A DNA stretch of 19,364 nucleotides from RGIG5612 sp017511185 (GCA_017511185.1 JAFWLF010000036.1:1-19364); one strand, 5' to 3'; shown: positions 7,088 through 13,878, numbered from the stretch's first letter. Translations and numbers: made by a program. The notes: generated from the letters alone by a model not told the origin.

Positions 7088-7387
7088 ATGAAAAAGAGAA
7101 ATAGAAAACTGATCGCGGGAACAGCGATGGTCGCAACGGCAGCGGCTCTTACTGCATGCGGCTTAAACCCGACTGTTTACGGACCTCCGCCAGCCCCGGA
7201 GACAGAAACATCAATTGATGATATCGATATCGGTCCAGAGGAGGATGTCTACGGACCACCGGAGTTCTTTGGAGAAACAGAGGCAGATGATCTGGAACCG
7301 GAGCCGGATGTGTACGGACCTCCGCTGCCGATCAATGAGCCAGTGTATGGCCCGCCGGATGAATATCAGTCCCCGGTTCAACCGTAA
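7088..7387 (+). CDS. Small lipoprotein with four VYGPP repeats, probable radical SAM substrate
   Basis: 99 residues. It has a positively charged N-terminus (KKRNRK), a hydrophobic stretch at ~8-23 and a lipobox L21-T22-A23-C24, so it should be exported and lipidated at Cys24. The mature part (75 residues) is Pro/Asp/Glu-rich and disordered-looking, with VYGPP at residues 30-34, 54-58, 75-79 and 86-90, three of them preceded by an acidic residue or proline. A GAGGGGA ribosome site precedes the ATG. The radical SAM gene starts 8 nt after its stop. I recall a named 'rSAM/lipoprotein system' (TIGR04133/TIGR04134) described mainly in Bacteroidetes, with which this pair is consistent; membership needs an HMM test. 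The inferred role is a surface lipoprotein whose repeats are post-translationally modified. No activity is known. Confidence 0.8.
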   Translation: MKKRNRKLIAGTAMVATAAALTACGLNPTVYGPPPAPETETSIDDIDIGPEEDVYGPPEFFGETEADDLEPEPDVYGPPLPINEPVYGPPDEYQSPVQP

Positions 7388-7395
7388 GTTGTTTT

Positions 7396-8496
7396 ATGAT
7401 GCAGACAGATCTGGAAAAACTTTATCAATTTAAGAAAAAAGAATTAAAACTGCTTTCTGATTACAGAAAGCAGCTTTATTCTCGTCCGCTTTTAAGGCAT
7501 TTCTTTCTGGAGCTGACACTGCGGTGCAATGAACGCTGTCTTCACTGCGGAAGCAGCTGCGGGGATGTGCCATCGGAAGAACTGTCTTTGGCACAGTATC
7601 AGGACATCCTGGATCAGGTAGCAGAGGACTTTGATGTCTCTACGTTTATGCTTTGCATTACCGGCGGAGAGCCGCTCCTTAGGAAGGACTTTTTTGATAT
7701 CCTGGGCTATGCAAATGATAAGGGATACATATGGGGCATGACCAGCAACGGCACACTGATCACACCGGAAACGGCTCACAAGCTTCGCCTTGCCGGAATG
7801 AAAACGATCTCTGTCAGTATTGACGGGCTGGAGTCATCGCATGATGCATTCCGGCAGACTCCTGGCGGTTATAAGAAAGCGATGGAAGGAATCCAGAACC
7901 TGATCGATGAAGGCGGGTTTTCCCATATTCAGGTCACCAGTGTTATGAATCATTCTAATATGCATGAACTGGATGATCTTTATGAGATCTTCTGTGATAT
8001 GGATATCGATTCCTGGCGTGTCATCGGCATCGAACCGATGGGAAGGGCCTTATCACATCCGGAGCTTTTGCTGACGCCGGAAGATCAGGAGAGGCTCTTT
8101 GATTTTATCCGGGAAAAGAGAATGGAGAATATGCCTGTGACGTATGGCTGCAGCCATTATCTCGGGCTGAAATATGAAAAAGAGGTAAGGGATCATTACT
8201 TTACCTGCAACGCCGGCATCTACACCGCCAGCATTCTTTGCAACGGCGATATCGTGGCCTGCCTGGATATTGAACGGCGGCCGGAACTGGTCCAGGGGAA
8301 TATCCTGAAGGACCGTTTTAAAGATGTCTGGGAAAACAAGTTTGCCTTCTACCGGCAGGGATTAGATACACAGTGTGCGTTCTGTGCAGATTGTGATGTG
8401 AAAGAATTCTGTGCAGGCGGTGCTCATCACAGCTTTGATTATGACCGTAATGAGCAGCGCATCTGCTTTAAAGATCAAGCGTTTTTCAAATACTGA
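7396..8496 (+). CDS. Radical SAM/SPASM-type enzyme paired with the VYGPP lipoprotein
   Basis: 366 residues. The radical SAM [4Fe-4S] motif CxxxCxxC is C44-C48-C51 (in TLRCNERCLHCGSSC), the SAM-binding GGEP is at 90-93, and SVSIDGLESSHD follows the usual TIM-barrel order. The C-terminal third has nine further cysteines (252, 271, 282, 289, 327, 330, 333, 339, 357). C330-x2-C333-x5-C339 fits a SPASM-type auxiliary cluster domain. No PqqD-like recognition domain is evident at the N-terminus. SPASM enzymes usually modify peptides or proteins, so the adjacent repeat lipoprotein is the natural substrate. The gene lacks a strong ribosome site (TAAGTTG), suggesting translational coupling. Its 3' end overlaps the convergent NUDIX gene by 22 bp. 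Coenzyme PQQ- or heme-type maturases (e.g. AhbD-like) are alternatives, made less likely by the partner gene. Confidence 0.85.
   Translation: MMQTDLEKLYQFKKKELKLLSDYRKQLYSRPLLRHFFLELTLRCNERCLHCGSSCGDVPSEELSLAQYQDILDQVAEDFDVSTFMLCITGGEPLLRKDFFDILGYANDKGYIWGMTSNGTLITPETAHKLRLAGMKTISVSIDGLESSHDAFRQTPGGYKKAMEGIQNLIDEGGFSHIQVTSVMNHSNMHELDDLYEIFCDMDIDSWRVIGIEPMGRALSHPELLLTPEDQERLFDFIREKRMENMPVTYGCSHYLGLKYEKEVRDHYFTCNAGIYTASILCNGDIVACLDIERRPELVQGNILKDRFKDVWENKFAFYRQGLDTQCAFCADCDVKEFCAGGAHHSFDYDRNEQRICFKDQAFFKY
7450..7473 (+). promoter_or_regulatory. Strong hairpin inside the start of the radical SAM gene
   Basis: A perfect 10-bp inverted repeat (CTGCTTTCTG 7450-7459, CAGAAAGCAG 7464-7473) with an ATTA loop lies 54 nt into the coding sequence, followed by CTTTATT. 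It could protect the upstream lipoprotein transcript or damp enzyme expression relative to its substrate. Structure is seen; function is inferred. Confidence 0.45.
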
Positions 8497-9029
8497 CTGG
8501 CTTTCAGAACGGCGGCGATGGTCTTGCCGTCATCGATGGTTCCATCCATGATCTCTTTGATCACTTCTTCCATCGGCATTTCCTTAATATTCAGAAATTC
8601 ATCCTGGTCTAAATGACGCTCGCCCCTGTGGAGACCGGTGGCCAGATACATCGTAATGCGTTCTGTAGAGTAGGCTGCAGCAGGGCAGAAATCACCCAGA
8701 CTGACCCAGTGATCGGCTGTGATGCCCGTCTCTTCTAAAAGCTCCCGTTTGGCGGCATCCAGACGGTCTTCTTCCAGAGAGTCCAGTTTGCCTGCAGGGA
8801 TCTCTGTAATAACCCGGTTCAACGGGTAGCGGAACTGGCGCTCCATGATGATGTTTCCGTCATCGGTCAGTGGGACGATGCAGACCGCACCCCAGTGCCG
8901 GAATAATTCGCGGGTCACCTGGTTGCCGTTTGGCAGGCGGACGACATCGCGGAAGATATGCAGCAGGCGCCCGTGGAAGATCTCTTCCGAGCTTACCATT
9001 GTTTCAAACAGTTCGTCTTTTTCACTCAT
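8475..9029 (-). CDS. NUDIX hydrolase, ADP-ribose pyrophosphatase-like
   Basis: 184 residues from the ATG at 9029; a GTG 18 nt further upstream is possible but would bury the AAAGGGG ribosome site, so the ATG is preferred. The full Nudix box is present: G(x5)E(x7)REUxEExGU is met by GKLDSLEEDRLDAAKRELLE followed by ETGI. Upstream are RHWGAVCIVPLTDDGNI and QFRYPLNRVITEIPAGKL, and downstream CPAAAYSTERI, the pattern of ADP-ribose/ADP-sugar pyrophosphatases. Likely role: clearing ADP-ribose or similar nucleotide sugars in the cytosol. It is transcribed opposite to its neighbours; a minus-strand TATAAT lies at 9060-9065 but no good -35 box is seen. Its last 22 bp overlap the end of the radical SAM gene. 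Confidence 0.9.
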   Translation of the reverse strand: MSEKDELFETMVSSEEIFHGRLLHIFRDVVRLPNGNQVTRELFRHWGAVCIVPLTDDGNIIMERQFRYPLNRVITEIPAGKLDSLEEDRLDAAKRELLEETGITADHWVSLGDFCPAAAYSTERITMYLATGLHRGERHLDQDEFLNIKEMPMEEVIKEIMDGTIDDGKTIAAVLKASQYLKNA

Positions 9030-9128
9030 TCTTTTGCCCCTTTGCACATGATTTCCTATATTATATCGTTCCTGGCGTAAAAATGGTGGATTGTTTTAAA
9101 AAAAGTGCTATTTTCAGGCAATTTCGGG

Positions 9129-9156
9129 TTGTATTTCAGGGTCGATGGATTATAAT
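9129..9156 (+). promoter_or_regulatory. Predicted promoter of pta
   Basis: TTGTAT (9129-9134), a 16-bp spacer and a perfect TATAAT (9151-9156) lie about 50 nt before the pta start, in a gap shared with the divergent NUDIX gene. No Rex- or cre-like operator was recognised. Confidence 0.6.
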
Positions 9157-9206
9157 GGCTTAAGTTGGAAAAAAAGGGTCAAAAGTGACCCAAAATGGAG
9201 GATGAA

Positions 9207-10208
9207 ATGAGTTTTATTGAGAAAATGTTCGAGCAGGCAAGATCGGACAAAAAGACGATCGTTCTGCCTGAACCGATGGACAAGAGAACGTTTGAAGCAG
9301 CAGAGAAGATCTTAAAACTGGATATCGCTAATCTGGTGATCATCGGTACTCCGGAAGAGATCGAAAAGAATGGGGCAGGGTTTGACCTGACCGGCGCAAA
9401 GATCGTAGATCCGTTCAACGATCCGAATAAACAGAAATATATTGATAAGTTTGTCGAGCTGCGCGGCGCAAAGGGCGTTACACCGGAGAGCGCAAAAGAG
9501 ACGATGGAGAAGGATTATATGTATTACGCATGCCTGATGTGCAAATGCGGTGATGCTGACGGTGCTGTCAGCGGTGCATGCCACTCCACCGGCAATACGA
9601 TCCGTCCGGCACTGCAGCTGTTAAAGACAAAACCGGGCATCAGTGGCGTTTCCGGATTCTTTGTAATGGAAGTGCCTGATTGCGAGCTGGGCGAGAACGG
9701 CTTATTCGTTTTTGCTGACTGCGCAGTCAACCCGGACAATGATGAAGATAAAATGGCTGAGACCGCTGGTCTTTCTGCAGAGAGCTTTGAGTCCTTCTGC
9801 GGCGCAAAGGCTAAGGTTGCACTGCTGAGCTTCTCTACAAAGGGAAGTGCAAGCCATGACCGCGTGACCATGGTGCAGAACGCTACCGCAAAAGCAAAAG
9901 AACGCTTCCCGCAGTACGAAATCGACGGTGAGCTTCAGCTGGATGCCGCTCTGGTTGCTGAGGTTGGCGAACTGAAGGCTCCGGAATCGACGGTTGCAGG
10001 CCATGCAAATACACTGGTATTCCCGGATCTGGAATCCGGAAACATCGGCTACAAGCTGGTGCAGAGACTGGCTAAAGCAAATGCTTACGGCCCGATCCTG
10101 CAGGGACTTTCCATGCCGGTCAACGATTTAAGCCGTGGCTGCTATGCGGATGACATCGTCGGCACAGTTGCTATTACTGCTGTTCAGGCACAGCGCGCAG
10201 GAAAGTAA
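9207..10208 (+). CDS. pta: Phosphate acetyltransferase
   Basis: Cytosolic enzyme that converts acetyl-CoA and phosphate to acetyl phosphate and CoA, first half of the acetate/ATP-yielding branch. 333 residues from the ATG at 9207, the usual length of the short single-domain type. An in-frame ATG at 9195 is rejected because it lies ahead of the GGAGG ribosome site at 9197-9201. Family segments seen include KTIVLPE..D.R near the N-terminus, DADGAVSGACHSTGNTIRPA in the middle, FSTKGSASHDRV, and the C-terminal QGLSMPVNDLSRGC with DDIVGTVAITAVQA. ackA follows after 139 nt, the classic pairing. Confidence 0.96.
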   Translation: MSFIEKMFEQARSDKKTIVLPEPMDKRTFEAAEKILKLDIANLVIIGTPEEIEKNGAGFDLTGAKIVDPFNDPNKQKYIDKFVELRGAKGVTPESAKETMEKDYMYYACLMCKCGDADGAVSGACHSTGNTIRPALQLLKTKPGISGVSGFFVMEVPDCELGENGLFVFADCAVNPDNDEDKMAETAGLSAESFESFCGAKAKVALLSFSTKGSASHDRVTMVQNATAKAKERFPQYEIDGELQLDAALVAEVGELKAPESTVAGHANTLVFPDLESGNIGYKLVQRLAKANAYGPILQGLSMPVNDLSRGCYADDIVGTVAITAVQAQRAGK

Positions 10209-10347
10209 TTCTTTGATGTGCAGCGTGCCTGCATGATCTGTGTTATGGGAATGCATGTTGGCGCGAAGCAAGATTAGTGAAGGACGCCCCTTGCGGGCGA
10301 GGTGAGAATAGAGCCGGGCATCCGGCCAAACAGAATGGAGATTAAGA
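10209..10347 (+). other. pta-ackA intergenic region with small hairpins
   Basis: 139 nt without an open gene. It holds two GC-rich hairpins, CGCCC/GGGCG (10285-10299) and GCCGG/CCGGC (10313-10326), neither followed by a U tract. No consensus promoter is seen, so ackA is probably read from the pta promoter, with the hairpins affecting mRNA processing or translation. A GGAG site precedes the ackA start. Confidence 0.5.
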
Positions 10348-11541
10348 ATGAAAATTTTAGTAATTAACTGCGGAAGTTCCTCTTTAAAATATCAGCTGAT
10401 CGATTCCGATACGGAAGCAGTTCTGGCTAAGGGACTTTGCGAAAGAATCGGCATTGACGGAATGTTCACGTATCAGAAAGCTGGCTGTGATAAGAAAGTA
10501 TCCCAGATCGACCAGCCGGATCACAAGAAGAGTGTTTCTTTAGTTCTGGAAGCTCTGACAGATCCTGAGAATGGTGTCGTGAAAGATCTTTCCGAGATCG
10601 GTGCTGTCGGACACAGAGTCGTGCACGGCGGAGAAGCTTTTGAGGAGTCCGCTATCATCACGGATGAAATGATGAAGGCAGTGGAAGCATGCAATGATCT
10701 TGCACCGCTTCACAATCCGGCTAACATCATCGGCATCAACGCCTGCAAGGAACTGATGCCAAATGTTCCGCAGGTTGCAGTATTTGATACGGCCTTCCAT
10801 CAGACCATGCCGAAGGAAGCTTTCATCTATGGTATTCCTTATGAGTACTATACAAAATATAAGATCCGTAAGTACGGATTCCACGGAACCAGCCACGCTT
10901 ATGTTTCCAAGAGAACGGCTGAGATCCTGGGTCTGGATTACAACAAGGCTAAGATCATCGTCTGCCACCTTGGAAACGGCGCTTCCATCTGCGCAGTTGA
11001 CGGAGGCAAATCTGTTGAGACTTCCATGGGTCTGACTCCTCTGATGGGTCTGATCATGGGTACCCGTTCCGGCGAGATCGACCCAGGCGTTATGGAGTAT
11101 CTTGCTAAGAAAGAAAACCTGGATCTGGAAGGTGTCATGAACATCCTGAACAAGAGATCCGGTGTGCTGGGTCTGTCCGGTCTGTCTTCTGACTTCCGTG
11201 ATATTGACAGCGCTATCGAAGATGGCAATGAGCAGGCTAAGGTTGCAAAAGATGCATTCGTTCACCGTGTTGTGAATTACATCGGCGCTTACATTGCAGT
11301 CATGAACGGAGTGGACGCTATCGCATTTACAGCTGGTGTTGGCGAGAATGATCCGGATATGCGCAAAGATGTTATGTCTCATTTCACCTACATGGGTGCA
11401 AAGGTCGATGAAGAACTGAACAAATGCCGCGGTGTGGAGCGTGTGATCTCTACCGATGATTCCGCAGTGAAGGTTCTGGTTGTTCCGACAAATGAAGAGC
11501 TGATGATCGCCCGCGATACGGAAAGACTGGTTTTAAAATAG
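10348..11541 (+). CDS. ackA: Acetate kinase
   Basis: Transfers phosphate from acetyl phosphate to ADP, giving acetate and ATP; with Pta it forms the main substrate-level phosphorylation route of acetogenic fermentation. The 397-residue length is typical. The ASKHA-fold signatures are all present: VINCGSSSLKYQL at residues 5-17, GHRVVHGGE, DTAFHQTMP, YGFHGTSH, CHLGNGASICAV and FTAGVGEND. Preceded by a GGAG ribosome site. It lies downstream of pta and just upstream of the strong rpmF promoter. Confidence 0.98.
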   Translation: MKILVINCGSSSLKYQLIDSDTEAVLAKGLCERIGIDGMFTYQKAGCDKKVSQIDQPDHKKSVSLVLEALTDPENGVVKDLSEIGAVGHRVVHGGEAFEESAIITDEMMKAVEACNDLAPLHNPANIIGINACKELMPNVPQVAVFDTAFHQTMPKEAFIYGIPYEYYTKYKIRKYGFHGTSHAYVSKRTAEILGLDYNKAKIIVCHLGNGASICAVDGGKSVETSMGLTPLMGLIMGTRSGEIDPGVMEYLAKKENLDLEGVMNILNKRSGVLGLSGLSSDFRDIDSAIEDGNEQAKVAKDAFVHRVVNYIGAYIAVMNGVDAIAFTAGVGENDPDMRKDVMSHFTYMGAKVDEELNKCRGVERVISTDDSAVKVLVVPTNEELMIARDTERLVLK

Positions 11542-11544
11542 TCG

Positions 11545-11573
11545 TTGACAAAGCGCTTCGCAGTGAGTATAAT
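11545..11573 (+). promoter_or_regulatory. Perfect consensus promoter of rpmF
   Basis: TTGACA (11545-11550), exactly 17 bp, then TATAAT (11568-11573): a full match to the housekeeping sigma-A consensus, starting 4 nt after the ackA stop codon. It explains strong expression of the short ribosomal-protein gene that follows. Confidence 0.9.
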
Positions 11574-11626
11574 GCCAAAGTACGGCTTTTGTGCCGCTGA
11601 TTCTGATGTTAAGGGAGGTGTACGAA

Positions 11627-11812
11627 ATGAGTATTTGCCCAAAAAATAAAACTTCTAAAGCCAGAAGAGATAAGAGAAGAGCAAACTGGAAAATGAGTGT
11701 TCCGAGTCTTGCAAAGTGCTCCACATGTGGAGAACTTGTTATGCCGCACAGAGTTTGCAAAAACTGTGGTTCTTACAACAAGCGTACGATCATTGCACAG
11801 GAAGAAGCTTAA
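11627..11812 (+). CDS. rpmF: 50S ribosomal protein L32
   Basis: 61-residue zinc-ribbon ribosomal protein of the large subunit. The N-terminal SICPKNKTSKARRDKRRANW and the two CxxC pairs (CSTC and CKNC) are diagnostic of the zinc-binding form of L32. The ATG at 11627 is chosen over an in-frame ATG at 11591 because AGGGAGGTG lies at 11612-11620 and the usual N-terminus then results. In many Firmicutes rpmF is preceded by a DUF177/YceD gene and followed directly by plsX. Here neither holds: ackA lies 85 nt upstream, and a repeat array plus gdhA separate it from plsX. Confidence 0.96.
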   Translation: MSICPKNKTSKARRDKRRANWKMSVPSLAKCSTCGELVMPHRVCKNCGSYNKRTIIAQEEA

Positions 11813-11850
11813 TCTTTTCTTTTCATTGATTTAGTTATTATGTTTATTGG

Positions 11851-11886
11851 CTGCCGTGTCCTTTGGATGCGGCAGTTTTTTATTTT
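11851..11886 (+). terminator. Intrinsic terminator of rpmF
   Basis: An 11-bp stem including two G-U pairs (11851-11861 with 11865-11875) and a TTT loop is followed by TTTTTTATTTT (11876-11886). It lies 38 nt after the rpmF stop, so little transcription should pass into the palindrome array from this side. Confidence 0.88.
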
Positions 11887-11907
11887 CGTGGTATTGCGCG
11901 GCTGGTG

Positions 11908-12260
11908 TTTGGTCCAAATCGCATTTTTCTTTTAGTGGACCAAGGGCTTTGTAATGGAGATTTGGTCCAAAGGGAAGTTTTCATTGTATGGACCATGGGG
12001 TTTGTTATGGAGATTTGGTCCAAAGAGATATTTTTATTATATGGACCATTCCCTTTGCTTTGATAATTTGGTCCAAATTGTATTTTGACTCTGGTGGACC
12101 ATCCTTTTTATTATTTGAATTTGGTCCAATATCAAATTATCTCTAAATGGACCATATTATTTGTTTTACCTGTTTGGTCCAAGATGCACTTTTTGATCAA
12201 ATGGACCATACCTGCCATTTTCAGTATTTGGTCCGATGATTGGTTTTTCCAATTGGACCA
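11908..12260. repeat. Array of 14 TGGWCCA palindromes with a 53-bp composite period
   Basis: Non-coding, AT-rich DNA. TTTGGTCC starts at 11908, 11961, 12014, 12067, 12120, 12173 and 12227 (steps 53, 53, 53, 53, 53, 54). TGGACCA starts at 11936, 11989, 12042, 12095, 12148, 12202 and 12254 (steps 53, 53, 53, 53, 54, 52). The two alternate, so a TGGWCCA core occurs every 26-27 bp with its centre flipping T/A. Spacers of 18-20 bp differ in sequence, but the A-to-B spacers tend to have a central T-tract, and the first two B-to-A spacers share a GG-TTTGT-ATGGAGA pattern. The two short open frames across it are chance, since 53 is not a multiple of 3. It is not a CRISPR: repeats are too short and alternate in orientation. 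Function unknown; a protein-binding array or a chain of RNA hairpins are the main options. Confidence 0.93.
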
Positions 12261-12287
12261 AACTTTTTTAAATATGGTTTAAGCAGA

Positions 12288-12320
12288 AAAAAAGAGGCAG
12301 TGGAGACTGCCTCTTTTTGT
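12288..12320. terminator. Bidirectional terminator between the array and gdhA
   Basis: A 13-bp perfect stem (12289-12301 with 12306-12318) has a GGAG loop. The stem begins in an A run and ends in a T run, so it can terminate transcription from either side. It is well placed for gdhA (minus strand, stop at 12404), and it closes the right edge of the palindrome array. Confidence 0.85.
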
Positions 12321-12403
12321 GTGATTTATGGAGTGTTTTAGCTGATGACTGTTTCAGTTGGATCAGGCGTCTGTAAAAAATGCCTGCTGTAGTGGAACGG
12401 GTT

Positions 12404-13753
12404 TTAGTAGCAGATGCCCTGCCACAGCATTGCGTCGGCGACTTTCAGGAATCCGGCGACGTTTGCGCCTACCTGCAGGTTGCCAGGTTTGCCGGCTTCT
12501 TCTGCTGCGCTTGCGCATGCTTTGTAGATTTCTTTCATGATGGAGTGAAGCTTCTCATCCACTTCTTCTGCGGACCAGTAGATACGCTCGCTGTTCTGGG
12601 TCATTTCCAGACCGCTGGTTGCTACGCCGCCGGCGTTGCAGGCCTTTGCAGGTCCGAACAGGATGCCGGCTGCCTGGAATGCAGCAATTGCTTCCGGAGT
12701 GGATGGCATGTTAGCGCCTTCGCAGACACACATAACACCATTTGCGATGAGTGCTTTTGCACTTTCTTCATTGATCTCGTTCTGCGTTGCGCATGGAAGA
12801 GCAATGTCGCATTTGACTGTCCAGATACCGGAGCATCCTTCATGATATTCAGCTTCCGGATGAACGTCGATATATTCTTTGATCCTGCCGCGGCGGACTT
12901 CTTTGATCTCTTTGATCGCATCGATGTCAACGCCGTTTGCATCGAAGATGTAACCGTTGGAATCGCACATTGCAACGACTTTGCCGCCCAGCTCTGTTGC
13001 TTTGACAGCTGCGTAAGTTGCTACGTTGCCGGAACCGGAAACGACGACGGTCTTGCCTTCAAATGAGGTGCCGTTTGCTTTCAGAACTTCGTTTGTGAAG
13101 TAGCAGACACCAAATCCGGTTGCTTCTGTTCTGACCAGAGAACCGCCGGAGCCAACCTTCTTGCCGGTGATGACGCCGGTGAATTCATTCTGAAGACGTT
13201 TATACTGTCCGAACATGTATCCGACTTCACGTCCGCCAACACCGATGTCACCAGCCGGGACGTCGGTATCAGGACCGATGTGTCTGTATAATTCAGTCAT
13301 GAAGCTCTGGCAGAAGCGCATAACTTCATTATCTGATTTGCCTTTTGGATCAAAATCGGAACCACCCTTGCTGCCGCCCATCGGGAGGGTAGTGAGGCTA
13401 TTCTTGAAGATCTGCTCGAATCCGAGGAATTTCATAACGGATAAGTTGACGCTCGGATGGAAACGGAGACCGCCCTTGTATGGTCCGATCGCAGAGTTGA
13501 ACTGGACACGGAAGCCGCGGTTCACCTGGACTTTTCCGGCATCATCGACCCATGGGACACGGAACATAATGATACGTTCCGGCTCTACAAGTCTTTCCAT
13601 AAGTCCTGCTTCTTCATATTCCGGATGTTTTTCCACTACCGGCTCGAGACTTTCGAAGACTTCTTCCACTGCCTGCAGGAATTCTTTCTCATTTGCACAG
13701 CGGCTGGAGAGATCCTCATACACTTTTTTCAGATACGCGTTCGTTAATGCCAT
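12404..13753 (-). CDS. gdhA: NADP-type glutamate dehydrogenase
   Basis: Hexameric cytosolic enzyme interconverting 2-oxoglutarate plus ammonium and glutamate. The 449-residue length matches the biosynthetic (GdhA, ~450 aa) class. Substrate-site motifs are PYKGGLRFHPSVN (Lys93) and LPMGGSKGGSDFDPKGKSD (catalytic Lys129), followed by DVPAGDIGVGGREVG. The Rossmann segment reads VVVSGSGNVATYAA, and the CEGANMPSTPEA loop is present. GAAGGGA precedes the ATG. The gene has its own minus-strand promoter and a terminator, so it is a single-gene unit. NADP preference is a family inference. It lies, with the palindrome array, between rpmF and plsX, which are neighbours in many relatives. Confidence 0.97.
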   Translation of the reverse strand: MALTNAYLKKVYEDLSSRCANEKEFLQAVEEVFESLEPVVEKHPEYEEAGLMERLVEPERIIMFRVPWVDDAGKVQVNRGFRVQFNSAIGPYKGGLRFHPSVNLSVMKFLGFEQIFKNSLTTLPMGGSKGGSDFDPKGKSDNEVMRFCQSFMTELYRHIGPDTDVPAGDIGVGGREVGYMFGQYKRLQNEFTGVITGKKVGSGGSLVRTEATGFGVCYFTNEVLKANGTSFEGKTVVVSGSGNVATYAAVKATELGGKVVAMCDSNGYIFDANGVDIDAIKEIKEVRRGRIKEYIDVHPEAEYHEGCSGIWTVKCDIALPCATQNEINEESAKALIANGVMCVCEGANMPSTPEAIAAFQAAGILFGPAKACNAGGVATSGLEMTQNSERIYWSAEEVDEKLHSIMKEIYKACASAAEEAGKPGNLQVGANVAGFLKVADAMLWQGICY

Positions 13754-13878
13754 TTTTGTTCCCTTCTTTCATTCGATTTTTGTTTTACCGCTAAGAAGTT
13801 GTAGTCGCGGAAACGGCATCGGGAAGAGGCCGGAACCGCTGATGCTTTATCACATTAAAGCGATAAAATAATGATAGA

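Noticed and set aside
9195..9206. Upstream ATG as the pta start
   Set aside because: It lies ahead of the GGAGG ribosome site at 9197-9201, which is well spaced for the ATG at 9207.
10285..10326. GC-rich hairpins before ackA as a riboswitch or terminator
   Set aside because: Stems are only 5 bp, with no U tract and no recognisable aptamer core.
11591..11626. Upstream ATG extending rpmF by 12 residues
   Set aside because: The added residues (MPLILML...) are not part of L32, and the AGGGAGGTG site lies inside the extension, correctly spaced for the ATG at 11627.
11908..12260. CRISPR array
   Set aside because: Repeated cores are only 7-10 bp, alternate in orientation, and spacers are 18-20 bp; no cas gene is present in the window.
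11863..12282. Two short plus-strand open frames (66 and 65 codons) across the palindrome region
   Set aside because: They lack ribosome sites and known motifs. The 53-bp repeat period is not a multiple of three, so the repeat falls in changing frames; the frames are chance.
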